Assembly (NCBI GenBank): GCA_032164245.1
Contig: JAVMKO010000005.1
Coordinates: 46,268,193-46,332,192, forward strand
Source of the DNA: Sternotherus odoratus
Taxonomy: Eukaryota; Chordata; Testudines; Kinosternidae
Direction: 5' to 3'
DNA length: 64,000 nucleotides
Shown: in pieces, positions 55,130-64,000 of the stretch
Numbering within the stretch: the first letter of the stretch is position 1
Layout: every line of letters starts with the position of its first letter
Made by a program: the position numbers and the translations under genes
Notes under the pieces: generated by a model
The model's input: only the letters and a program-made list of their open reading frames with translations
Database searches by the model: none
What the model was told of the DNA's origin: nothing

Positions 55130-55718
55130 GCTCAGATACTGGAGGGGAGGGGGAAGAACTAGTCACTCCCGCCACCGGAGCCCAGACGCCCGGGCGGAGC
55201 CTAGCCAAGCCTGTATAATTGCTGGCCACCTGGACGAGGGAGCCCAGGCAACCGCCAGCCTAGCAAAGACTGTAGTTGCTGGCTGCTTGGACCAGGAAAG
55301 CCCAAGCGAAAGCCAGCCTAGCCAAGCCTGTATAATTGCGGGCCACCTGGACGAGGAAGCCCAGGCAACCGCCCGCCTAGCAAAGACTGTAGTTGCTGGC
55401 TGCTTGGACCAGGAAAGCCCAAGCGAAAGCCAGCCTAGCCAAGCCTGTATAATTGCTGGCCGCCTGGACAAGGAGACCCAGGCAACCGCCAGCCTAGCCA
55501 CGCCGGTGTAATTACTGACTGCGGGTACCTGGAGGACCCCGCCCAGTGCCCACCGAGACAAGACTACGCCCTCGCCGGCAGAGGGGGCCGGGAGAGCCCA
55601 AGCCAAGGTTGACCAGAGACGGAGACTACCCGGCAGGGGGCACCCTCGACCCTGGGAAGCTGCTAATTCCCCACAATCCCAGCAGGGGGCGCCCCGGGTA
55701 AGAGCAATCCCGTCTACA
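54554..55718 (+). repeat. 3' LTR (1165 bp)
   Basis: It matches the 5' LTR with fewer than ten substitutions and one fewer ~116-bp VNTR unit. The pol frame enters it and stops at 55127-55129. Confidence 0.93.
55199..55510 (+). repeat. VNTR of 3' LTR, three units
   Basis: It corresponds to units 1, 2 and 4 of the 5' LTR VNTR; the unit lacking 'tg' before tataat is missing. Confidence 0.85.
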
Positions 55719-55800
55719 GTAACAAAATGGCAGATGAAATTCAGTGTTGATAAATGCAAAGAAATTCACATTGGAAAGCATAATCCCAACTATACATATA

Positions 55801-58800
55801 CAATTACTTACTTACTTACTTATGCCCGTCACCCCAGTCGGGGTATGGACTGCCAACCACAGATCTCCAGAGTCCTCTATCCTGGGCCATTCTCTCTAGC
55901 TGGTTCCAGGTGTAGCCCATTTTTGTGGTGTCAGCCTGAAGGTCGCGTTGCCAGGTGTTTCTTGGACGGCCTCTTTTCCGCTTGCCTTTGGGGTTCCACC
56001 GCAGTGCCTGTCTGGTGATGTTGGTTGGCTGCTTGGGTAATGTGTGTCCTATCCAGCCCCACCTTCTCCTTCTGATTTCTTCCTCTGCTGGGAGTTGACG
56101 GGTCCTCTCCAAGAGGTGGATGTTGCTGATGGTGTCTGGCCAGCGGATCTGGAGAATCCTTCTGAGGCAGCTGTTAATGAAGGTGTGGATCTTCCTGGTG
56201 GTTGTTTTGGTTGTCCTCCAGGTTTCAGCTCCATACAGTAGGACTGATTTCACGTTGGAGTTGAACAGTCAAATCTTTATTCCCAAAGACAGCTCTCTGG
56301 AGCTCCAGATGTTCTTGAGCTGTAAGAAGGCTGCTCTTGCCTTACCAATCCTTGCTTTGATGTCTGCGTCTGTGCCGCCCTACTGGTCGATGATGCTGCC
56401 TAGGTAGGTGAAGGACTGCACTTCTTCCAGGGGGCTTCCATTCAGTGTGACTGGGTCACTGCTAATGGAGTTGATCTTGAGGATCTTGGTCTTGTCCTTG
56501 TGGATGTTGAGGCCAACCTGTGATGACGTGGCTGCCACTACGTTGGTCTTCTCTTGCATCTGCTGTTTGCTATGCGACAGGAGTGCAAGGTCGTCGGCAA
56601 AGTCCAGGTCATCGAGCTGGGTCCACAACGTCCACTGGATTCCATTGCTGCACTCGTAAGTGGATGTCTTCATAATCCAATCGATGACGAGGAGAAAGAG
56701 AAATGGTGACAAGCATCCTTGTCTGACTCCGGTTCGCACCTGGAAGCTGTTTGTGAGCTGCCCTCCATGGATCACTCTGCAGTGTACGCCGTCGTATGAG
56801 TTCTTGATCAGGTTGACCACCTTTGCTGGGATGCCGTAGTGCCGAAGGAGCTTCCAGAGGGGGTCTCGATCCACACTATCGAACGCTTTCTCATAGTCAA
56901 CAAAGTTGATGTACAACGAGGAGTTCCGCTCCATGGACTGCTTGACTATGATGCGGAGCGTTGCTATCTGGTCCGTGCATCATCTGTTCTGCCGGAAGCC
57001 TGCTTGCTCATCTCGTAGCTGTGGATCGACAGCATCCTTCATTCTCTCTGAGAGGACTCGGTTGAAGACCTTCCCTGGTACCGACAGGATTGTGATTCCT
57101 CTGTAGTTGGCACAGTTGCTGAGGTCTCCTTTCTTGGGGATTTTGATGAGGTATCCCTCTTTCCAGTCTGCCGGAATCACTTCTTCTTCCCATATCTTTT
57201 CAAAGAGGGAGTACAGCATTTCCACTGAAGCATCCAGGTCTGCTTTCAGGGCCTCTGCTGGGATGTCGTCAGGTACAGCCACCTTCCTATTCTTCATCAT
57301 CATGATGGCTTTTCTGATCTCGTCTCTGGTTGGCTTGTCGCAATTGATTGGGAGGTCCTCGTTGGCTGGGTTGATGTCTGGAGGATTTGGTGGTGCTGGT
57401 CTGTTCAGGAGTTCCTCAAAGTGCTCTGCCCATCTGTTCATCTGTTGTTCTATTCCTGTTATAGAATTTCCCTGCTTGTCTTTGACGGGACGTTCTGGCT
57501 TGCTGAACTTTCCAGACAGTCGCTTGGTGGTGGTGTTCAGCTGTTTCATGTTGCTGCTGTATGCTGCCTGCTCCGCTTCTGCTGCCAGTCCATCCACATA
57601 GTCTCTCTTATCCTTCCTAATATTCCTCTTCACTGCTCTGTGGGCTTCAGCATACTCTTTTTGAGCTTTGGCCTTTGTTGCTCTAGTCCTGCTGTTGTTG
57701 ACTGCTGCCTTCTTCTTTCTGTCTTCTATCTTATTCAAGGTCTCTGCTGCGATCCACTCTTTCTGCTGGTGTTGCTTGATTCCAAGCACTTCCTGGCATG
57801 CTGACCTAAGTGTCTCTCTCACTTTCTGGCAGCTGTTGAGTACACTGTCTTCCTCTTCCTCAAACCGATCCCGTAGTACTGAAAACTTGTTCTTCACCGT
57901 CAGCCCAAAATCTTCCTTGATCTTGTGGTCCTTCAGAAGGCTGACGTTGTACTTCGCTCTTCTGTCTGACGCGTCTATCCAGTTCTTCAGCTTCAGCTTC
58001 AATCTGGCCACCACTAAGTGATGGTCTGATGCCGCGTCTGCTCTTCTAACTCTAATGTCCTGCAGGGATCTTCTGAACTTCTTGCTAATGCAGACATGGT
58101 CGATCTGGTTTTCTGTCGTGCCTGCTGGCGATACCCAGGTACACTTGTGGATCCGCTTGTGAGGAAAGATGCTGCCTCCTATGACCAGGTTGTTAAGTGC
58201 ACACAGATCCACAAATCTCTCTCCATTCTCACTCATCTCTCCCAGCGCGTGGGTCCCCATGACTTGTTCGTATCCTGTGATGTCAGGTCCAATTTTGGCA
58301 TTGAAGTCTCCCATAAGGATGGTGATGTCTTTGTCTGGGAGAGTCTCTAATATTTTCTGAAGTCTGTTGTAAAAGTAGTCTTTGTCCTCCTCTTCACTGT
58401 CATTGGTTGGAGCGTAGCACTGAACAACATTCATCTTAATCCTCTTCATTTTAGTTCTGAAGGATGCTGTGATGATCCTGGATCCGTGTGCCTCCCAACC
58501 AATCAGTGCTCTCTGTGCCTGCTTGGACAACATGAAGCCTACTCCCTGTGTGTGGGGTGTGTCACTCTCTTCATGTCCGGAATACAGCAACAGCTCTCCT
58601 GTCAACAGTCGTCTCTGTCCAGCTTGCGTCCATCTTGTCTCGCTAATGCCTAGTAGGGTCAGGTTGTTGCTCCTCATCTCTGCTGCAACCTGCACCGTCT
58701 TTCCTGACTCATACATGGTCCTCACGTTCCATGTGCCGATGGTGATCCTCCTGGTTGCAAGAAGGGTGATTGGCTTAGTGGCTTCCTCGCGGCTTTCACC

Positions 58801-59000
58801 ACCCAGCGTCATCCGTCTTTGAGTTGAAGACCCTTCTTTTTCCAGGCTAAAAGTCTCTATTATCTCTATTTCTGTTGTTGGTGTTTCTGTAGCAAGTTGA
58901 TTTTTTTTACGGGGTTGTGTTGCTAGCCCCACGCCCAATCCTCCTCCTTTACCCTGACTTGGGACAGGCAGATGGCCCCAAAGGACTTCTCTGGTGGAGT
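55801..59000 (-). mobile_element. Full-length RTE-like LINE
   Basis: It is 3.2 kb, with a 10-bp target duplication tatacatata (55791-55800, 59001-59010). The 3' end is a (TAAG)n tail, seen as 'attacttacttacttact' on the + strand. It has a single endonuclease-RT frame with three in-frame stops. Length, short tail and lack of a first gag-like frame fit the RTE clade. It is nested in the CR1. Confidence 0.85.
55816..59000 (-). pseudogene. RTE-like endonuclease/reverse transcriptase, three stops
   Basis: All pieces share one frame, so only stops break it: TGA at 56980-56982, TAG at 56380-56382, TGA at 56269-56271. The AP endonuclease lies in the first third (IGTWNVRTM, ISETRW, GDFNAKIG, IDHV, ASDHHLVVARL). 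Reverse transcriptase follows (FVDYEKAFDSVDR, GVRQGCLSP, FADDLALL). The C-terminal region has the GAETW and GRPRNTW blocks seen in this LINE group. The terminal stop lies in the TAAG tail. An ATG at 59007-59005 is in the target duplication, not in the element. Confidence 0.85.
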
Positions 59001-59829
59001 TATACATATAAAATGATGGGATCTAAATTAGCTGTTACCACTCAAGAAAGAGATCTTAGAGTAATTGTGGCTAGTTCTCTGAAAAATGTCCGTGCAGTGG
59101 CAGCCAAAAAATGAACAGAATGTTGGGAACCATTAGGAAAGGGATAGATAAAGACAGAAAATACCATATTGCCTCTATAGAAATCCATAGTACACCCGCA
59201 TCTTGAATACTGTGTGCAGATGTGTTTTCCCCCATCTCAAAAAAGATGTATTGGAATGGGAAAAGGTTCAGAAAAGGGTAGCAACAATTATTAGGGATAT
59301 GGAATGGCTTCCATATGAAGAGAGATTAATAAGACTGGGACCCTTCAGCTTGAAAAAGAGACGACTAAGGAGGGATATGATAGAGGTCTATAAAATCATG
59401 ACTGGTTTGGAGAAAGTAAATAAGGAAGTGTTATTTACTTCTTCTCATAGCACAAGAACTAGAGGATACCAAATGAAATTAATAGCCAGCAGGATTAAAA
59501 CAAACAAAAGGAAATATTTTTTCACAAACGCACAGTCAACCTGTGGAACTCCTTGCCAAAGGATGTTGTGAAAGCCAAGAGTATAACAGGGTTCAAAACA
59601 GAACTAGATAAGTTCATGGAGGATAGGTCCATCAGTGGCAATTAGCCAGGATGGGCAGGGATGGTGTCCCTAGCCTCAGTTTGCCCGAAGCTAGGAATGG
59701 GCGACGGGGTGGATCACTTGATGATTACCTGTTCTGTTCATTCCCTCTGGAGAACCTGGCATTGGCTACTGTTGGAAGACCGAATACTGGGCTAGATGGA
59801 CCATTGGTATGATTGTTCTTATGTTCTTA

Positions 59830-60099
59830 TTTTCTTAATATTCTATTAGAGAATTCACCCCACCTTCATAAAACCCAAGTATTCAGTTTCTATTCAGGTA
59901 AAGTGCAGGGGTTACATTCATTCCTTCAATCCAGGGCCAGGGGCTGCTGCTGCTCTGGCTTCTGGGCTGAAATAGTAGATCCAGCCCCTCCACATTTATT
60001 GTGCAGAACACTGTATCCATTGGATGTGCAAACACTCCCCTGGCTAACTACAGGGCTTAAGTAGTAGTGTGGAAGACTAACACCAGGGATGAAAGTCAC
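59830..60099 (+). other. Unrecognised sequence
   Basis: A short unique-looking spacer between the CR1 end and the Penelope-like insertion. Confidence 0.4.
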
Positions 60100-60111
60100 T
60101 TCATCCTTAGT

Positions 60112-60358
60112 AAAGAAAGCCAGGAATACTTGTAGCACCTTTAGAGACTAACAAGTTTATTTCAGCATGAGCTATAGCCCACGAAAGCTTACTTCATCGG
60201 ATGCATAGAATGGAACAGAAGTAAGATGCATTTATATGCACAGAAAGAAAGAAAAAGAAAAAAAATGTACATTAGCATACCAATTCTAAGAGGGCTGTTA
60301 AATGTAGATGGTCCATTATCAGTAGAAGAAAAAAACACCTTTTGAAATGGATTTCTTT
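60112..60358 (-). repeat. Left inverted arm of Penelope-like element
   Basis: It is complementary to 61638-61884 with scattered mismatches; marker text ccaattctaagagggctgtt matches its complement at 61696-61715. Confidence 0.88.
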
Positions 60359-61463
60359 GTCCTCACCCACAACTATTTCACATTGGGAGACAGTATATAC
60401 CTTCAGGTCAGCGGAACTGCTATGGGTACCCGCATGGTCCCACAGTATGCCAACATTTTTATGGCAGACTTAGAACAGCGCTTCCTTAATTCTCGTCCCC
60501 TAATGCCCCTACTCTACTTGCGATATATTGATGACATCATCATCATCTGGACCCATGGAAAAGAAGAAGCCCTTGAGGAGTTCCACCATGATTTCAATAA
60601 TTTCCATCACCCTCAGCCTGGACCAATCCACACAAACGGTCCATTTCCTAGACACAACTGTGCTAATAAATGATGGGCACATACACACCACCCTATACCA
60701 GAAACCTACTCTAACCGCTACACTTACCTACATGCCTCCAGCTTCCATCCAGAACACACCACTCGATCCATTGTCTACAGCCAAGCTCTAAGATACAACT
60801 GCATTTGCTCCAATCCCTCAGACAGAGACAAACACCTTCAAGATCTCTACCAAGCATTTTTAAAACTACAATACCCACCTGGGGAAGTGAAAAAACAGAT
60901 TGACAGAGCAAGAAGAGTACCCAGAAGCCACGTACTACAGGACAGACCCAACAAAGACAACAACAGAACACCATTAGCTGTCACAGTCAGCCCCCAACTT
61001 AAGCCTCTCCAACACATAATCAAAGACCTACAACCTATCCTGAAAGATGATCCCACACTCTCACAGATCTTGGGAGATGGACCAGTCCTCGCTTACAGAC
61101 AGACCCCCCAACCTGAAACAAATACTCACCAGCAACCGCACACCACACAACAAAAACGCTAACCCAGGTACCTATCCTTGTAACAAAGCCCGATGCCAAC
61201 TCTGTCCTCATATCCATTCAACTGACACCATCATAGGACCTAATCACATCAGCCATACCATCAGAGGCTCATTTACCTGCACATCGACCAATGTGATATA
61301 TGCCATCATGTGCCAGCAATGCCCCTCTGCTATGTACATTGGCCAAACCGGCCAGTCTCTACGCAAAAGAATAAATGGACACAAATCTGACATCAGGAAT
61401 CATAACATTGAAAAACTAGTAGGAGAACACTCAATCTTCATGGCCATTCCATTAAAGATTTGA
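60342..61463 (+). pseudogene. Penelope-like RT and GIY-YIG endonuclease, frameshifted
   Basis: The frame alternates between two phases (60342-60673, then 60600-60791, then 60800-61120, then 61047-61463), so at least three frameshifts are present. RT motifs are GTAMGTRMVPQYANI and LRYIDDIIIIW; the first RT motifs are missing through truncation. The linker region is PPGEVKKQIDRAR. The endonuclease has VIYAIMCQQC and YIGQTGQSLRKRINGHK, a GIY-YIG fold with CCHH-type cysteines (CNKARCQLC) upstream. Not functional as it stands. Confidence 0.88.
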
Positions 61464-61637
61464 TGGTTTCAGTTTTGGAACAGAAAAACTTCCAAAACAG
61501 ACTCCAACGAGAAACTGAGGAACTGGAATTAATTTTCAGATTGGACACAATAAACCAGGTGCTAAATAGAACTTCCGATTGGTTCTCTCATTACAGTAAT
61601 TGATTGATTGCATTTCCTGAGGTAATTTCACTGACAA

Positions 61638-61884
61638 CAGAAATCCATTTCAAAATGTGTTTTTTTTCTCCTAGTGATAATGGACCATCTACATTTAACA
61701 GCCCTCTTAGAATTGGTATGCTAGTGTACAATTTTTTTCTTTTCTTTTTCTTTCTGTGTGTATAAATGCATCTTACTTCTGTTCCATTCTATGCATCCAA
61801 CGAAGTGAGCTGTAGCCCACGAAAGCTTATGCTGAAATAAACTAGTTAGTCTCTAAGGTGCTACAAGTATTCCTGGCTTTCTTT
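61638..61884 (+). repeat. Right inverted arm of Penelope-like element
   Basis: The natural 3' end region of the element, ending in ggtgctacaagtattcctgg. Confidence 0.85.
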
Positions 61885-61925
61885 ACAGATACAGACTAAC
61901 ACGGCTGCTATTTTTCATCCTTAGT

Positions 61926-62564
61926 GCAGATCTATAGCTTTTTGGCAGTTGTACTTGTTTAAGGGAGATAATGCATATTCAAACCTGACCTTTGTGAGAC
62001 CTTTTCTTTACCTAAATGTTTCCTCCGAGGTTTTGCATTGCAATAATTAAGGAGCCTGGAACCATTTGCCATAAACCTCCATTTTCATTGTTTTCTACTC
62101 ATTAGTAAATATTTGCTTTCACGTTGAAACTTAGATCTTTCCAAAACTTTTTCAGGCAGCACTTAGCTGTTTTGGTTTGTTTGTTAATGGCTTGAGAGCA
62201 ATGTAATTATGTGTTGTGGGTCATGTTAATCATAGTAGAAGTTTTAAGGGCCATGATATTTCTTATGAAAGATCATGTTTACTTCAGTGGGAGTCTGGTG
62301 AGGATAAGGTTCTGCAAATTGTTTTAAAGATTGCAGAGAGCTGAGAGGTGGTTAATGAATACTGAAATAATACCACACATGAGAGCTGCATAAACATACA
62401 GTTAATTACTCTGATTTGCTGGCAGGTTTAATCAGCTATCCTGACTTGTTTTAAACAAAAACATATTTTATCATCTTGGGTTTAAGGAATCAATTTCTTC
62501 TGCTTGCCCTTTCAGTTGCAGCAGTAAAGATTTATCATTTGTGAGAAACAGTGCAAAATGGTAC
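61926..62564 (+). other. Unrecognised sequence
   Basis: No exon or repeat was recognised. Confidence 0.4.
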
Positions 62565-63670
62565 TTAAGAGTGGCCGTACGGGGTCAGACCAAAGGTCCA
62601 TCCAGCCTAGTATCCTGTCTGCTGACAGTGGCCAATGCCAGGTGCCCCAGAGGGAGTGAACCTAACAGGTAATGATCAAGTGATCTCTCTCCTGCCATCC
62701 ATCTCCACCATCTGACAGAGGCTAGGGACACCATTCCTTACCCATCCTGGCTAATAGCCATTAATGGACTTAACCTCCATGAATTTATCCAGTTCTCTTT
62801 TAAACCCTGTTATAGTCCTAGCCTTCACAACCTCCTCAGCAAGGAGTTTCACAGGTTGACAGTGCACTGTGTGAAGAAGAACCTCCTTTTATTTGTTTTA
62901 AACTGGCTGCCCATTAATTTCAGTCAGTGGCCCCTACTTCTTATATTATGGGAACAAGTAAATAACTTTTCCATATTCACTTTCTCCACGCCACTCATGA
63001 TTTTATATACCTCTATCATATTCCCCCTATGCCCTGGTCTACACTGGAGGGAGGGGAGCGGAATTGATCTAAGATGCGCAACTTCAGCTACGAGAATAGC
63101 GTAGCTGAAGTCGGCATACTTAGATCAATTTACCATGGAGTCTTCACAGAGATGAGTTTGCTGCTGCTGCTCCCTCCCATCGACTCCACCTGTGCCTCTC
63201 ATGGTGGTGGAGTACAGGAGTTGACAGGAGAGCGCTTGGGGATCAATTTATCATGTCTAGACTAGACGTGATAAATTGACTTCCAATAGATTGATCACTA
63301 CCTGCAGATCTGGCGGGTAGTCTAGACATACCCTTAGTCTCCTCTTTTCCAAGCTGAAAAGTCCTAGTCTCTTTAATCTGTCCTCATGGTACCCGTTCCA
63401 AACCCCTAATCATTTTAGTTGCCCTTCTCTGAACCTTTTCTAATGTGAGTATATCTTTTTTGAGATGAGCAGACCATATCTGTATGCAGTATTCAAGATG
63501 TTGGCGTACCATGGATTTATATAAGGGCAATAAGATACTCTCTGCCTTATTCTCTATCCCTTTTTTAATGATTCCTAACATCCTGTTTGCTTTTTTGACT
63601 GCCACTGGTGATGCTGTGAGTTTTAAAAAATTGAATCCTGCTACTTGATCTCCATTATTTTTGCTCACTG
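62565..63670 (-). mobile_element. CR1 LINE, antisense, with nested MITE
   Basis: CR1 3' end in reverse (gggtcagaccaaaggtccat at about 62582) is followed upstream by the CR1 3' untranslated and RT C-terminal text at 63384-63660 (LEYCIQIWSAHLKKDI and RATKMIRGLERVP on the minus strand). It is interrupted at 63030-63333. Confidence 0.85.
63030..63333. mobile_element. Harbinger-like MITE
   Basis: The ends are tgccctggtctacact and agtctagacataccc, imperfect inverted repeats, with CTA/TTA flanks at 63027-63029 and 63334-63336. Sub-terminal gaattgatctaag and gataaattgac repeats are inverted. The CR1 reads through when it is removed. Confidence 0.65.
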
Positions 63671-64000
63671 AGTGCAGTGTGTGAAATAGATGCTTATTTC
63701 TGTGTTAGATTATATTGAAACATTTTTATTTAGTTATGAAAATGGTAGCTTCATAAACCATTTTAAACTTCCATAAATAAAATATGATGCTTCTCTTTTG
63801 GCTCCTGATCTTAGGAGTTAAGAGCAATGAGAGATGGGGGTACTCAGCCTCTCACTGGATCAGACCCTTACATAACGCTTTCCTGGGAGACTCTTCTCTT
63901 ACTGTATTTGTCTAATTAAAGACAAGTGGCACTGAGCAGCATGACTGATGCGTGGTTTTTCCTTTATATCGGCCTCATTAGGTTCATGTGTCTGAAAAGT
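63671..64000 (+). other. Unrecognised sequence to window end
   Basis: No exon or repeat was recognised. Confidence 0.4.

Larger units (their letters stand above)
48869..55718 (+). mobile_element. Ty3/gypsy LTR retrotransposon, Gmr1-type
   Basis: It is 6.85 kb, with two LTRs (TGTAGCGGGC...GTCTACA) and a 5-bp gtaac duplication at 48864-48868 and 55719-55723. A primer site, gag-protease frame, integrase-RT-RNase H frame and polypurine tract are present. Integrase lies before reverse transcriptase, the order used by the Gmr1 lineage of Ty3/gypsy elements and by Ty1/copia, not by standard gypsy elements. The LTRs differ by fewer than ten substitutions, so insertion is recent. It is far richer in GC than its flanks. 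Confidence 0.92.
48846..59829 (+). mobile_element. CR1 LINE split by two later insertions
   Basis: CR1 reverse-transcriptase C-terminal text is spread over three pieces: ...GDWVT before 48868, KWQMKFSVDKCKEIHIGKH at 55724-55800, and KMMGSKLAVTTQERDLRV from 59011. It continues to the CR1 3' end and an atgttcttat tail at 59829. An LTR element and an RTE-like LINE fill the breaks. The pieces join in order once the insertions and their target duplications are discounted. Confidence 0.88.
60112..61913 (+). mobile_element. Penelope-like element with long inverted ends
   Basis: It carries a 12-bp direct duplication ttcatccttagt at 60100-60111 and 61914-61925. Inverted arms of about 247 bp (60112-60358 and 61638-61884) enclose a 5'-truncated RT plus GIY-YIG endonuclease. 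This is a Penelope-like retroelement; inverted flanking repeats are a recurrent outcome in that group. The right arm is the element's 3' end (agcccacgaaagcttatg), and the left arm is its inverted copy. Confidence 0.88.

Noticed and set aside
57107..58822. Plus-strand hydrophobic frames of 117-164 codons
   Set aside because: Shadows of the minus-strand LINE coding sequence.

Overview
The window is vertebrate chromosomal DNA, most likely from a turtle. It carries spliced exons of EIF3F among CR1 LINEs whose 3' ends have the form typical of turtle CR1. A tRNA-type SINE, MIR-like core SINEs and many short inverted-repeat DNA transposons are also present. The turtle call comes from recognising the repeats; a crocodilian or other sauropsid is not excluded. 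Only about 415 bases of unambiguous host coding sequence are visible, and most of the rest is transposable-element DNA.

Layout. (1) 1-13960: the last four coding exons of EIF3F (+ strand) with stop and poly(A) signal. The introns hold CR1 pieces and several hAT-type elements with 8-bp target duplications. One of these (5224-6546) carries a 95-bp minisatellite and a CpG-rich promoter-like block. (2) 13960-19890: repeats, including a long-inverted-repeat element interrupted by a hAT element and a Helitron. (3) 19728-28231 and 28432-36814: two near-identical ~8.4-kb copies around a 200-N gap, each with a PIF/Harbinger transposon, a Helitron and hAT elements. This looks like overlapping contig ends or haplotypes more than a biological tandem duplication. 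(4) 36448-39773: a 3.3-kb hAT-type element, with clean ends and target duplication, filled by a C-rich ~30-bp minisatellite. (5) 40010-40700: a CpG island with a candidate non-coding first exon, probably the start of the next gene. (6) 40700-48860: mostly unrecognised DNA with a Helitron and a second copy of an older inverted-repeat element. (7) 48846-59829: one CR1 split by two insertions 82 bp apart, a Ty3/gypsy LTR element (48869-55718) of Gmr1-type domain order and a full-length RTE-like LINE (55801-59000, - strand). (8) 60112-61913: a Penelope-like element with long inverted ends. (9) 62565-63670: an antisense CR1 with a Harbinger-like MITE.

How it works together. EIF3F is the only host gene that can be named. 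The mobile elements form a layered record: older CR1, MIR and inverted-repeat elements are targets for younger hAT, Helitron, LTR and RTE insertions, and many junctions can be read to the base. The most unusual theme is that non-autonomous hAT and Helitron elements repeatedly carry expanded GC-rich minisatellites, one of them next to a CpG-island promoter. All very long proline/arginine or glycine-rich open frames in those arrays are by-products of repeat composition.
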